56,315 nucleotides of DNA from Candidatus Avelusimicrobium gallicola (GTDB lineage: Bacteria > Elusimicrobiota > Elusimicrobia > Elusimicrobiales > UBA9959): positions 1 through 56,315 of the forward strand of contig DYLH01000001.1 in NCBI GenBank assembly GCA_020722185.1, given 5' to 3'. Shown here in pieces: positions 8,515 to 16,413 of the stretch (the first letter of the stretch is position 1; every line of letters begins with the position of its first letter). The notes under the pieces were generated by a model. The model ran no database searches. It saw only the letters and a program-made list of their open reading frames with translations, and was not told where the DNA came from. The position numbers were made by a program, and so were the translations under genes.

Positions 8515-9504
8515 ATGATAACATGGATATTCAGGGGTCTTGCCTTGGTAGGAACTCCTATCGTTTGTTATTTTTCTATAGCTAAAAATCTTAACAGCGT
8601 TCTTGTTGGCTTTTTTTTAGGTTTGCTTATGATAGGCATTGAGTATGTGCTTGAAAATACAAAACTTTCAACTCTGATAATAGGCGTTTTAGGCGCTGCT
8701 GTTGGTATAATCCTTGCCAAATTATTTGACTATACAGTTTACCAGATAGGAAGTGAGTCTGTTAATGCTTTTTGGTCTAAAGTTAATTTTATACTCAAAT
8801 ATGTACTTGCGATTTTGGGTATGATGATAGGAGTGAAGAAAGTAAGTGAAATAGAAGATCTGGATACAGATATATCTCAATTAGGCAAAAAGGTTGGCAG
8901 AAGTATAAAAGTTTTGGAATTAAGTTGTGTAATAGATGGCAGAATACTCGACATATGTGAGACGGGATTTATTTCTGGTTCTATAGTTATACCTCGTTTT
9001 ATAATAGATCATCTTCATAAATTGACTGAATCTAAAGATCCTATGGATAAGGCCAAGGGCAGACGTGGACTTGATGTATTGGCCCGACTTCAGGAGACCA
9101 AAGCCTTGCCCTTTAAGGTGATAGAGAGAGATATGAAGGAAATAGAGGATATTTCGACAAAAACTGTAATGGTTGCCAAAGAGCTAAAGAGTTCAATAGT
9201 AACCGTTGATTTCAATATAAATAAAATTGGAGCTCTGGAAAATGTTCCAGTACTCAATATAAACGATCTTTCAATAGCCCTTAAACCTGTAGTCTTGCCG
9301 GGTGAGGATATGCATATCTTTGTAATGAAAGAGGGCAAAGAAAGATCTCAAGGCGTGGGGTACCTTGATGATGGCACTATGGTTGTTGTAGAGGATGGGC
9401 GAGACAGCATAGGCAAAAAAATAGAGGTTGTTGTTCAATCTATACTTCAGACATCTCAGGGAAGGATAATCTTTACAAAATTAAATAAGAACAATGGCAA
9501 ATAG
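8515..9504 (+). CDS. yacL: Membrane-anchored PIN/TRAM-domain protein (YacL family)
   Basis: Integral membrane protein of 329 residues with about four hydrophobic helices in residues 1-110, a PIN nuclease-fold domain (about 130-250) and a C-terminal TRAM RNA-binding domain (about 258-325). PIN acidic residues are visible in CVIDGRI, in the KGRRGLD region and in SIVTVDFNI; the first motif has Cys where many relatives have Ser/Thr before VIDGR. The substrate of this family is not established; an RNase role is assumed from the fold. It follows radA and overlaps ispD by 11 bases, exactly the neighbourhood of yacL in Bacillus, which supports the call. Confidence 0.9.
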   Translation: MITWIFRGLALVGTPIVCYFSIAKNLNSVLVGFFLGLLMIGIEYVLENTKLSTLIIGVLGAAVGIILAKLFDYTVYQIGSESVNAFWSKVNFILKYVLAILGMMIGVKKVSEIEDLDTDISQLGKKVGRSIKVLELSCVIDGRILDICETGFISGSIVIPRFIIDHLHKLTESKDPMDKAKGRRGLDVLARLQETKALPFKVIERDMKEIEDISTKTVMVAKELKSSIVTVDFNINKIGALENVPVLNINDLSIALKPVVLPGEDMHIFVMKEGKERSQGVGYLDDGTMVVVEDGRDSIGKKIEVVVQSILQTSQGRIIFTKLNKNNGK

Positions 9505-10207
9505 ACTCATAAGAGTTGCGGCTATTGTGCTGGCAGCCGGCGTCTCGAGACGTTTTGGCAGGGATAAGCAATTTGAAAAGATTGGGGGCAGGGAGATTAT
9601 AGCGATAGGCGTTGAGAATTTTTTGAAAGTTCCCGAAGTAAAGAAGATAGTTATAGCTTTTTCCAGGTCAAATATAGATAAGGGCAGATGTATTTTTAGT
9701 AGTCCCAGAATTGAAATAGTTGAAGGTGGAGAGACAAGAATGCAGTCTCTTTTTAAGGCTTTTTCTGCTTTGAGGTGTGAATACGATATAGTATGTGTGC
9801 ACGACGGCGCTAGACCTTTTGTTCAAAGAGATCTCATAAAGAATCTGATTAAGTATTCATTAAAACATAAGGTTGCAATACCTGTGGTCCCTCTTAAAGA
9901 CACAGTTAAAAAGATTCTAAAAAATAGAGTAATTGAGACAATAGACAGAAATGTTCATTTCGCTGTTCAGACTCCGCAATGCTATCAATACTCTATATTA
10001 AAGAAAGCCCTTTCTCATTTTGAAGAAAATATGGATCTTACAGATGATTCTCAATTGGCGGAAAAAATTGGAGTAAAACCTTTTGCCGTCAAAGGGGATT
10101 ATTTAAATTTCAAAATAACTACTCCAGAAGATATAAAATTGGCGGAGGTAATGTATGAAAAAGAAATCAAAAAAAATAATTTCAAAAAGAAAGCAGATGC
10201 CTTTTGA
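9494..10207 (+). CDS. ispD: 2-C-methyl-D-erythritol 4-phosphate cytidylyltransferase
   Basis: Third step of the MEP isoprenoid pathway: CTP plus MEP gives CDP-ME. The 237-residue protein has the nucleotide-binding N-terminus VLAAGVSRRFGRDKQF, the VHDGARPFV motif, IPVVPLKDTVK and the VQTPQCYQ and DDSQLAE regions that shape the active site. The C-terminus is a lysine-rich tail overlapping ispF. It starts inside the end of the PIN/TRAM gene (11-base overlap) and itself overlaps ispF by 11 bases, so the three are translationally linked. Confidence 0.95.
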   Translation: MANRLIRVAAIVLAAGVSRRFGRDKQFEKIGGREIIAIGVENFLKVPEVKKIVIAFSRSNIDKGRCIFSSPRIEIVEGGETRMQSLFKAFSALRCEYDIVCVHDGARPFVQRDLIKNLIKYSLKHKVAIPVVPLKDTVKKILKNRVIETIDRNVHFAVQTPQCYQYSILKKALSHFEENMDLTDDSQLAEKIGVKPFAVKGDYLNFKITTPEDIKLAEVMYEKEIKKNNFKKKADAF

Positions 10208-10682
10208 TTTTAGAGTGGGTTTTGGCTACGACATACACAGAATGACTGATGGCAGAGAACTTATACTTGGCGGATATAAGATTGATTATCCCAAGGGGAT
10301 GCTTGGACATTCCGATGGAGATTTGGTCATACATAGCGTATGCGATGCTATTTTAGGCGCTATTAATGAAGGAGAAATAGGTGTTTATTTTCCGCCAACA
10401 GATCTCACTCTTATGGGTATTTCAAGCTCTGTTATAGCAGAGAAGGTATTGGAAATGCTTAAAAAAAGAAAAGCCAGAATAAATCAAATAGATGTGACCT
10501 TAGTTGCGGAAGAGCCGAAAATAAAGCCCTACTATGAGCCTATAAAAAAGTCGCTTTCCAAAATATTTGATTTACCTGCGCAAAGAGTTAGTTTTAAGGC
10601 CAAAAGCATGGAAGGGCTTGGTGAGGTTGGGAGAGGGGAGGCTATGATATGTTATGCTGTTGCAAGCATAATATTGGGATAA
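10197..10682 (+). CDS. ispF: 2-C-methyl-D-erythritol 2,4-cyclodiphosphate synthase
   Basis: MEP-pathway enzyme converting CDP-ME 2-phosphate to the cyclodiphosphate, 161 residues from the chosen ATG. The zinc ligands are visible as DIH (in GFGYDIHRM) and the His in the HSDGDLVIHSVCDAILGA stretch; the C-terminal segment KAKSMEGLGEVGRGEA is typical. An upstream ATG at 10155 would add a lysine-rich 14-residue extension lying inside ispD, so 10197 is preferred because it gives the family's usual length and N-terminus. ispD and ispF are adjacent, consecutive-pathway genes. Confidence 0.95.
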   Translation: MPFDFRVGFGYDIHRMTDGRELILGGYKIDYPKGMLGHSDGDLVIHSVCDAILGAINEGEIGVYFPPTDLTLMGISSSVIAEKVLEMLKKRKARINQIDVTLVAEEPKIKPYYEPIKKSLSKIFDLPAQRVSFKAKSMEGLGEVGRGEAMICYAVASIILG

Positions 10683-11071
10683 TAATATTTTTTGCCTTTT
10701 CCATTTTTTTCGCTTCATGTATGCCTAAGGGTGAAAAGAGAGTTTTTGTTTATTCTGATTTGAAAGGTAAAAATCAAAAAAGCGCTGAGTTCCTAAAGAC
10801 ATATGAACTTTCAAAAAATCAGAATTATGAGCTTGAGAGCGCTTTTAATGATATTACCGAATCGGCTTCCTTAAAAACTCTTGGGAAAAGGGAAGAAGGA
10901 TATTTTTCTTATTCAATTTTCCCGGAAGGCGCTATTTATCCTTTTTCAAAGGTTTCTGTTAAATGCGTTTTTTCCTCAGATTCATCTTATGAAAAGGCCA
11001 GAGAGGTGTGTAAAGAATTCTTTAATGAGATTGATACTAGATATTCCAAATTACAGGAGAAGCTCAAATGA
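10649..11071 (+). CDS. Putative lipoprotein of unknown function
   Basis: Protein of 140 residues with a signal peptide ending in a lipobox (IFFASC, Cys at about residue 24), so it is probably a lipid-anchored periplasmic or surface protein. The mature part is short, charged and rich in Lys, Glu and Phe, with no recognised domain; the segment EGAIYPFSKVSVKCVFSSD looks like paired beta strands. It begins 34 bases inside ispF and ends in an ATGA overlap with cysS, so it is locked into this operon. Bacillus has gltX and cysE at this place. Function unknown. Confidence 0.72.
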   Translation: MLCCCKHNIGIIIFFAFSIFFASCMPKGEKRVFVYSDLKGKNQKSAEFLKTYELSKNQNYELESAFNDITESASLKTLGKREEGYFSYSIFPEGAIYPFSKVSVKCVFSSDSSYEKAREVCKEFFNEIDTRYSKLQEKLK

Positions 11072-12459
11072 GACTTTATAATACTTTGACAAAAAAAGAA
11101 GAAGAATTAAAACCCATAAAACAGGGAGAAATTGGAATTTATGCCTGTGGTCCGACAGTTTATCACTACGCTCATATAGGAAATTTGAGGACATATATTC
11201 TGGAAGATTTTTTGAGGCGTTCACTTGAATACATCGGATTTAAGGTAAAGCATGTAATGAATATAACCGATGTGGGGCATTTGACATCAGATGCAGATGA
11301 GGGCGAGGATAAAATGGAGCTTGGTTCAAAAAGGGAGGGGAAAAGCGCGTGGGAAATAGCAGATTTTTACACTAGGGCTTTTTTCAAGGATTTTGACTCT
11401 CTTAACTGCTTGCGCCCAACTATTTCTTGCAAGGCAACAGACCACATAGCTGATATGATAGAACTGGTAAAAAAGCTTGAAAAAAATGGTTATACATATA
11501 GAACTTCGGATGGGATTTACTACGATACTTCTAAATTCGCAAATTATGGAATTCTGGCTGGCAAGGCAAATTTGGAGGGGATTAAAGCCGGAGCTAGAAT
11601 AGAATTTAGCAAAGAGAAAAGAAATCCAACTGACTTTGCTTTGTGGAAATTCTCTAAAGAAGGGGAAAAAAGGCAAATGGAATGGGACTCGCCATGGGGG
11701 AAAGGTTTTCCGGGCTGGCACATAGAATGTTCAGCCATGAGCATGAAATATCTGGGAGAGACTTTTGATATGCATTTAGGCGGTATAGACCATGTGGCTA
11801 TACATCATACAAATGAAATAGCTCAAGCTGAAGGGGCCACAGGCAAAAAATTTGTAAATCATTGGGTTCACATGGAATTTCTCGTCATAGGCAGTTCAGA
11901 AAAAATGTCTAAATCAGCTGGAAATTTTCTAACATTAAATTCAATTGTGGAAAAAGGATACTCTCCTCTTGTGTATAGATATTTCTGCTCTCAGGCGCAT
12001 TACAGGAAACAGCTAGAATTTTCTTTTGAGGCCATTGCCGCCGCTGATAGGGCTCTTAAAAATTTAAGAAATCTCGTTCTAGATGTGTTTGAAAAAGCGC
12101 AGGGTAAGCCAGAGGAGGCTTTTGATTGCGATAAGTTATTGAAATTTAAAAAAGCAATAGAGGATGATCTGAATATCCCTATGGCTGTTTCTATTTTGTG
12201 GGAGACTTTGAGAGATAATTCACTTGCCAATTCAAAAAAAATGTGGCTGGCTATGGAGTTTGAAAAAGTGCTTGCTTTTGGAATCTTTGAGAAAGAAAAA
12301 GAAGATGTTCCCGCTGAAATTATTGCTCTTTCCAATGAGAGATGGGAAGCAAAGAAGAATAAGGATTTTGCAAGGGCTGATGCTTTAAGAGAAAAAATAA
12401 AAAGTCTCGGATGGCTTGTAGAAGACACCGCTCAGGGACCAAGGGTAAAAAAGGCATGA
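11068..12459 (+). CDS. cysS: Cysteinyl-tRNA synthetase
   Basis: Class I aminoacyl-tRNA synthetase of 463 residues charging tRNA-Cys. The HIGH-type motif is HIGN in YHYAHIGNLRTY. The zinc/cysteine site shows Cys in YACGPTVY, the GWHIECSAM segment and the following HHTNEIAQAE. The KMSKS motif is exact (SEKMSKSAGN). The C-terminal DALR-like and RADALREKIKSLGW region is normal. The start overlaps the lipoprotein stop (ATGA) and the end overlaps the next gene in the same way. Confidence 0.97.
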   Translation: MRLYNTLTKKEEELKPIKQGEIGIYACGPTVYHYAHIGNLRTYILEDFLRRSLEYIGFKVKHVMNITDVGHLTSDADEGEDKMELGSKREGKSAWEIADFYTRAFFKDFDSLNCLRPTISCKATDHIADMIELVKKLEKNGYTYRTSDGIYYDTSKFANYGILAGKANLEGIKAGARIEFSKEKRNPTDFALWKFSKEGEKRQMEWDSPWGKGFPGWHIECSAMSMKYLGETFDMHLGGIDHVAIHHTNEIAQAEGATGKKFVNHWVHMEFLVIGSSEKMSKSAGNFLTLNSIVEKGYSPLVYRYFCSQAHYRKQLEFSFEAIAAADRALKNLRNLVLDVFEKAQGKPEEAFDCDKLLKFKKAIEDDLNIPMAVSILWETLRDNSLANSKKMWLAMEFEKVLAFGIFEKEKEDVPAEIIALSNERWEAKKNKDFARADALREKIKSLGWLVEDTAQGPRVKKA

Positions 12460-13214
12460 AGATAGATAGAGATAAACTGGTTTCATTTATAAACAGAATT
12501 CTTAATTCAAATTCATTTAAGGATTCCTCAAAGAATGGACTTCAAGTTGAAGGGAAAAAGGATATTAGAAGCGTAATTTTTTCTCCCTCAATTTCTATTT
12601 CGCTAATAAATAGGGCAATTGAACTTAATGCTGATGCTATAATAACGCACCATGGGCTCTTTTGGGGAAAGGAACAGACTGTCATAGGGTCATATGCTGA
12701 AAAACTCAGGCTTTTGCTCTGTAACAATATAAATTTAATGTCCTGGCATCTACCTCTGGATGCTCATACAGAATATGGAAATAATGCCGCTTTAATACGC
12801 CTTTTCCCGGTAAAAAAAATTATTCCTTTCGGCGATTATAATGGCCAAAAAATAGGTTTTAAAGGTGTATTGAAAAGGTGTTTTAAGAGAAGTCAGGCTT
12901 TCTCAGTAATAAAAGAGAAAATAAATCCAAACGCTCTTTTTTTGCCTTTTGGGCCTGAGCGCATAAAAACAATCGGCATTGTAAGCGGAGGGGCGCAAAG
13001 CTTTATAAATCAGGCTATAGATGAAGGTTTAGATCTTTATATTACGGGGGAAGCCTCAGAATACTGCTTTGAATCTGCTAGAGAAGGGAATGTCAATTTT
13101 TCAGCAGCCGGGCATTATGCCACTGAAAAAGCGGGTGTTTTAGCTCTTAAAAAACTTTTAGAGAAAAAATTCAAAATAAGAACTTTTTTTTACGACTCGA
13201 AAAATCCAATCTGA
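12456..13214 (+). CDS. Nif3-like dinuclear metal centre protein (DUF34)
   Basis: Nif3/YbgI/YqfO family protein, 252 residues from ATG 12456, which overlaps the cysS stop as ATGA; a longer frame starting at 12411 lies inside cysS and is rejected. Metal-binding signatures are present: ITHHGLFW, SWHLPLDAH and the C-terminal AGHYATEKAG. The family binds two metal ions and has been linked to GTP cyclohydrolase I type 2 annotation without firm proof; the cellular role is unsettled. It has no central PII-like insertion, being of the short type. Confidence 0.9.
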   Translation: MKIDRDKLVSFINRILNSNSFKDSSKNGLQVEGKKDIRSVIFSPSISISLINRAIELNADAIITHHGLFWGKEQTVIGSYAEKLRLLLCNNINLMSWHLPLDAHTEYGNNAALIRLFPVKKIIPFGDYNGQKIGFKGVLKRCFKRSQAFSVIKEKINPNALFLPFGPERIKTIGIVSGGAQSFINQAIDEGLDLYITGEASEYCFESAREGNVNFSAAGHYATEKAGVLALKKLLEKKFKIRTFFYDSKNPI

Positions 13215-13238
13215 GAAATTAAAAAAGTATAGTAGTAA

Positions 13239-13316
13239 GAAAATAAAGAGTAGAAAATAGAGAATAAAGATTTAAGCGCTTATGCACTAATTTAACTGCG
13301 AATATGCTTTCGCAGT
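13239..13316 (+). other. Purine-rich gap with a perfect hairpin upstream of pyrF
   Basis: The 145-base gap before the pyrF ATG holds a purine tract (repeats of the type TAGAAAATAGAGAATA, 13251-13268). After it comes an 8-base perfect stem, ACTGCGAA at 13295-13302 and TTCGCAGT at 13309-13316, with loop TATGCT. There is no T-run after the hairpin, so it is not a standard terminator. Its role is unknown; regulation of the pyrimidine genes is only a possibility. Confidence 0.4.
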
Positions 13317-13346
13317 GAACTCCACTGAGCCTTTCAATAAATTTGG

Positions 13347-13352
13347 TAAAAT
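13347..13352 (+). promoter_or_regulatory. -10-like box adjoining the pyrF start
   Basis: TAAAAT in the context ATTTGGTAAAATTA ends seven bases before the ATG at 13360. No Shine-Dalgarno is visible. The spacing would place the transcript start at or next to the ATG, as for topA and the methyltransferase gene. Confidence 0.35.
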
Positions 13353-13359
13353 TAAAGTT

Positions 13360-14040
13360 ATGAGAAAAACAAAACTTATCACGGCCCTTGATCTAGATCT
13401 AAAACAGGCTGAAGAAATTGTCTATTCTTTAAAAAATTATGTCAAATACTACAAAATAGGGCCAGTTCTTTTTATGCAGTATGGGGTAAAATCAATAGAG
13501 ATGGTAAAGAAATATGGGGGAGAGGTTTTCTTAGACCTTAAACTTCACGATATCCCAAACACGGTTAAAGAAGCCATAGAGGAAGCGAATAAGCTTGGGA
13601 TTTATTCAATATCTGTTCATACACTTGGTGGCCCAACGATGATAAAATCTGCGGTAAATTCCGCCAAAAAACTTAAAATTTGGGGGGTTACTATACTGAC
13701 AAGCATAGATCTCATAGAGTTTCACAGAATAGGTTTTAGATATAGCTTAGAAAAGCAAGTTCAACACTTGGCGAAACTTGCAAATGATACATCTTTGGAT
13801 GGAGTGATAGCATCTCCGCGCGAACTTTATTATTTAAGGCAAACACTTGGAGAAAATATCAAAATAATAACTCCATCTATAAGACTTAAACCCACAAGCG
13901 CAGATGATGATCAAAAAAGATTTATGACTCCACGTCAGGCTAAAGAGAGCGGTTCTGATTTTATAGTGGTAGGCAGGCCAATAACCAAAGCTCAGAATCC
14001 GATAAAAGCGGCTCAAGAAATACTTAAAGAAATAGAATGA
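13360..14040 (+). CDS. pyrF: Orotidine 5'-phosphate decarboxylase
   Basis: Last step of de novo UMP synthesis, 226 residues. It shows the N-terminal ALDLDL strand, the catalytic LDLKLHDIPNTV (Lys and Asp of the DxKxxDI motif), the SVHTLGG region, PSIRL and the phosphate-binding VVGRPIT. ATG 13360 gives the family's usual RKTKLITALD beginning; a GTG frame-mate at 13315 would add 15 residues unlike the family and start inside a hairpin. The stop overlaps the pyrE start (ATGA). It is the short group I type. Confidence 0.94.
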   Translation: MRKTKLITALDLDLKQAEEIVYSLKNYVKYYKIGPVLFMQYGVKSIEMVKKYGGEVFLDLKLHDIPNTVKEAIEEANKLGIYSISVHTLGGPTMIKSAVNSAKKLKIWGVTILTSIDLIEFHRIGFRYSLEKQVQHLAKLANDTSLDGVIASPRELYYLRQTLGENIKIITPSIRLKPTSADDDQKRFMTPRQAKESGSDFIVVGRPITKAQNPIKAAQEILKEIE

Positions 14041-14612
14041 ATAAAGTTTTGAACATACTCAAAAGGAAAAAAGCAATACTAAGCGGCCATTTCTTGCTTT
14101 CAAGCGGATTGCACAGTCCAAATTATGTGCAATGCGCCCTTGCTCTTAGCGACACAAAATTGGCGGCCAAACTGGGCAAGGCTCTGGCCGCAAAGTGGAG
14201 AGGAGAAAAACCTCAAATGATAATTTCACCTGCCATGGGTGGAATAATAATAGGGCATGAAGTGGCATCGGCTATGAATTTGCCTTTCTTCTTTACAGAA
14301 AGGGAAAATGGGGAAATGACATTGCGCCGCGGTTTTAAACTCAAAAAAAGGATAAAGGTTGTCATAGTGGAAGATGTATTTACCACAGGTAAATCCACAA
14401 TTGAGACTGCAAAAGTAATTGAGCAAAGGGGCGGTAAAATTCTTGGAGCTCTTTCCATTATAAACAGAATGGGGGATAGAGATTTGCCATTCAAAAATTT
14501 TAGCCTTGTAAAGGTAGACATAAAAACATATGAGCCAAAGAAATGTCCTCTGTGCAAAAAAAAATTGCCACTGATAAAGCCCGGCAGTAGAGAAATAAAG
14601 AAAAAAAATTAG
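14037..14612 (+). CDS. pyrE: Orotate phosphoribosyltransferase
   Basis: Transfers phosphoribosyl from PRPP to orotate, 191 residues. The PRPP-binding motif is VVIVEDVFTTGKST; FFTERENGEMTLRRGF supplies the flexible-loop and substrate contacts. The C-terminus carries a CPLC pair followed by LPLIKPGSR, a tail also common in other bacterial PyrE proteins of this type. It is coupled to pyrF by a four-base overlap, so the two final UMP-synthesis enzymes are made together. pyrB is encoded about 5 kb away on the other strand. Confidence 0.95.
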   Translation: MNKVLNILKRKKAILSGHFLLSSGLHSPNYVQCALALSDTKLAAKLGKALAAKWRGEKPQMIISPAMGGIIIGHEVASAMNLPFFFTERENGEMTLRRGFKLKKRIKVVIVEDVFTTGKSTIETAKVIEQRGGKILGALSIINRMGDRDLPFKNFSLVKVDIKTYEPKKCPLCKKKLPLIKPGSREIKKKN

Positions 14613-14630
14613 GAAGAATACAAGAATCAT

Positions 14631-14637
14631 AAGGAGG
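14631..14637 (+). promoter_or_regulatory. Strong Shine-Dalgarno of fhs
   Basis: AAGGAGG, the best ribosome-binding match in the window, lies four bases before the fhs ATG and confirms that start. Confidence 0.7.
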
Positions 14638-14641
14638 TTTT

Positions 14642-16312
14642 ATGCCAAGCGATATAGAAATTGCAAAAAAAATAAAACTCAAACATATAAAGGAAATTGC
14701 CCAACAGATTTCAATTCCAGAGGAAGATTTAGTGTATTATGGCAAATACAAAGCTAAGCTCCCGCTTAAGTTTATCAATCCTGAAAAAATTAAAAAGGCC
14801 AAACTTATACTTGTTTCAGCCATAACCCCAACACCAGCAGGGGAAGGTAAAACTACAGTTTCAATAGGGCTTTCTCTCGGCTTAAATAGAATTGGCAAAA
14901 AAACAGTGGTAGCTCTGAGGGAACCTTCTCTGGGGCCTGTCTTTGGCATAAAAGGCGGAGCCACTGGGGGGGGATGGTCGCAGGTGCTTCCTATGGAGGA
15001 TATAAATTTACATTTTAACGGAGATTTTGGCGCCATAGAAAAAGCCCACAATTTGCTTGCGGCAATGATAGACAACAATATACAGAACAAAAAGAACAAT
15101 ATAGGTCTGGATCCTCGCACAGTCATGTGGAAAAGAGTGATGGACATGAATGACAGATCCTTGAGAAAAATAATTGTGGGGCTTGGCGGGACTATGAGTG
15201 GAGTGCCAAGAGAGACTGGTTTTGATATAACAGCGGCCAGCGAGGTAATGGCCATACTTTGTCTTTCAGAGAATTTGAAACATCTCAAAGAAAAACTCGG
15301 AAATATTTTCATAGGTTATACTTATGATAAAAAACCGATATATGCCAGAGATTTGAAAGCAAATGGCGCTATGGCAGCTTTGCTTAAAGATGCTATAATG
15401 CCAAATCTTGTTCAAACAAGCGAAGGAACTCCTGCTATAATACATGGGGGGCCATTTGCTAACATAGCCCATGGGTGTAATTCAATTATAGCTACAAAAA
15501 TGGCCATGAGCCTCGCAGATTATGTTGTGACTGAGGCGGGCTTTGCCTTTGAGCTTGGAGCTGAAAAATTTCTCGATATAAAGTGCCGATATGCAGGTAT
15601 ATCTCCTGCTGGCGCTGTACTTGTTGCTACTGTGAGGGCATTGAAATATCATGGAGGGGCTTCTCTCAAAGAATTGTCGAAACCAGATCCGCAGAAAGTG
15701 GCAAAAGGTTTAGAAAATTTGGAAAAACATGTTGAAAATATGAAGCAATTCAATATATGTCCAGTAGTGGCTATTAATAAATTCACATCAGACACGCCAG
15801 AAGAAATAGAGGAAATAAAGAAAAAATGTCAGGAGCTATCAGTGCCGGTATGTGAGGCAGATGTTTGGGGCAAAGGCGGAGAGGGAGCCATTGAACTTGC
15901 CCAAAAAGTTGCTGATATAGTCGATAAAAGCAAATGCGCCTATGCTCCTATTTACGAACTTGACTGGGCTGTGGAAAAGAAAATAGAGACAATAGCTAAA
16001 AAAATGTATGGAGCTCAACATATAGATTATACGGCAAAGGCTAAAAAAGATCTTGAAAAGGTGTATAAACTTTCTCTAGATAAATTGCCAATATGTATAG
16101 CTAAAACTCAAAAATCTCTTTCAGATAATCCGGATCTTATAGGCAGGCCAAAGGACTTTGTAGTGACGGTCAGAGAAATAGAAATAGCGTCAGGCGCTGG
16201 CTTTATAATCCCTATAACCGGAGAGATAATGAGAATGCCTGGACTCCCAGAGCATCCCGCCGCAGAAAATATAGATATAGACGAAAATGGAGAAATAAGC
16301 GGATTATTCTAG
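14642..16312 (+). CDS. fhs: Formate-tetrahydrofolate ligase
   Basis: ATP-dependent synthesis of 10-formyl-tetrahydrofolate from formate, feeding one-carbon metabolism or the methyl branch of the Wood-Ljungdahl pathway. The 556-residue length is canonical. Visible signatures are the P-loop TPAGEGKTT near residue 65, REPSLGPVFGIKGGATGGG, GFDITAASEVMA, the FANIAHGCNS segment, and the C-terminal GAGFIIPITGEIMRMPGLP. It is the last gene of the pyrF-pyrE-fhs group and is followed by a convergent intergenic region. Other genes of the acetyl-CoA pathway are not in the window, so its metabolic context is open. Confidence 0.97.
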   Translation: MPSDIEIAKKIKLKHIKEIAQQISIPEEDLVYYGKYKAKLPLKFINPEKIKKAKLILVSAITPTPAGEGKTTVSIGLSLGLNRIGKKTVVALREPSLGPVFGIKGGATGGGWSQVLPMEDINLHFNGDFGAIEKAHNLLAAMIDNNIQNKKNNIGLDPRTVMWKRVMDMNDRSLRKIIVGLGGTMSGVPRETGFDITAASEVMAILCLSENLKHLKEKLGNIFIGYTYDKKPIYARDLKANGAMAALLKDAIMPNLVQTSEGTPAIIHGGPFANIAHGCNSIIATKMAMSLADYVVTEAGFAFELGAEKFLDIKCRYAGISPAGAVLVATVRALKYHGGASLKELSKPDPQKVAKGLENLEKHVENMKQFNICPVVAINKFTSDTPEEIEEIKKKCQELSVPVCEADVWGKGGEGAIELAQKVADIVDKSKCAYAPIYELDWAVEKKIETIAKKMYGAQHIDYTAKAKKDLEKVYKLSLDKLPICIAKTQKSLSDNPDLIGRPKDFVVTVREIEIASGAGFIIPITGEIMRMPGLPEHPAAENIDIDENGEISGLF

Positions 16313-16325
16313 GGTTCCCTAAAAA

Positions 16326-16390
16326 AGCCTAGCGGAAAGTTGTAATTAAAGCGCATAAGTGCGAAAAAAAACAGGCTACTAAAACTTTCC
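16326..16390. other. Interleaved inverted repeats between convergent genes
   Basis: The 101-base gap between fhs (+) and the MFS gene (-) contains AGCCT 16326-16330 complementary to AGGCT 16373-16377, and GGAAAGTT 16334-16341 complementary to AACTTTCC 16383-16390. The arms interleave (1-2-1'-2'), so they cannot both form a simple nested hairpin. A small CGCA/TGCG stem (16352-16363) followed by eight A lies between them. It probably serves as the shared terminator region of the two convergent transcripts. A T-run after AGCCT/AGGCT exists on the minus strand. Confidence 0.4.
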
Positions 16391-16413
16391 ACTTTCTAAC
16401 TTACAAACTTTTG

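Noticed and set aside
12411-12455. N-terminal extension of the Nif3-like frame inside cysS.
   Set aside because: The ATGA overlap at 12456 gives the normal family start; the extension is cysS sequence in another frame.
13315-13359. GTG start for pyrF adding 15 residues.
   Set aside because: It lies in the hairpin and gives residues unlike other PyrF proteins; ATG 13360 matches the family.
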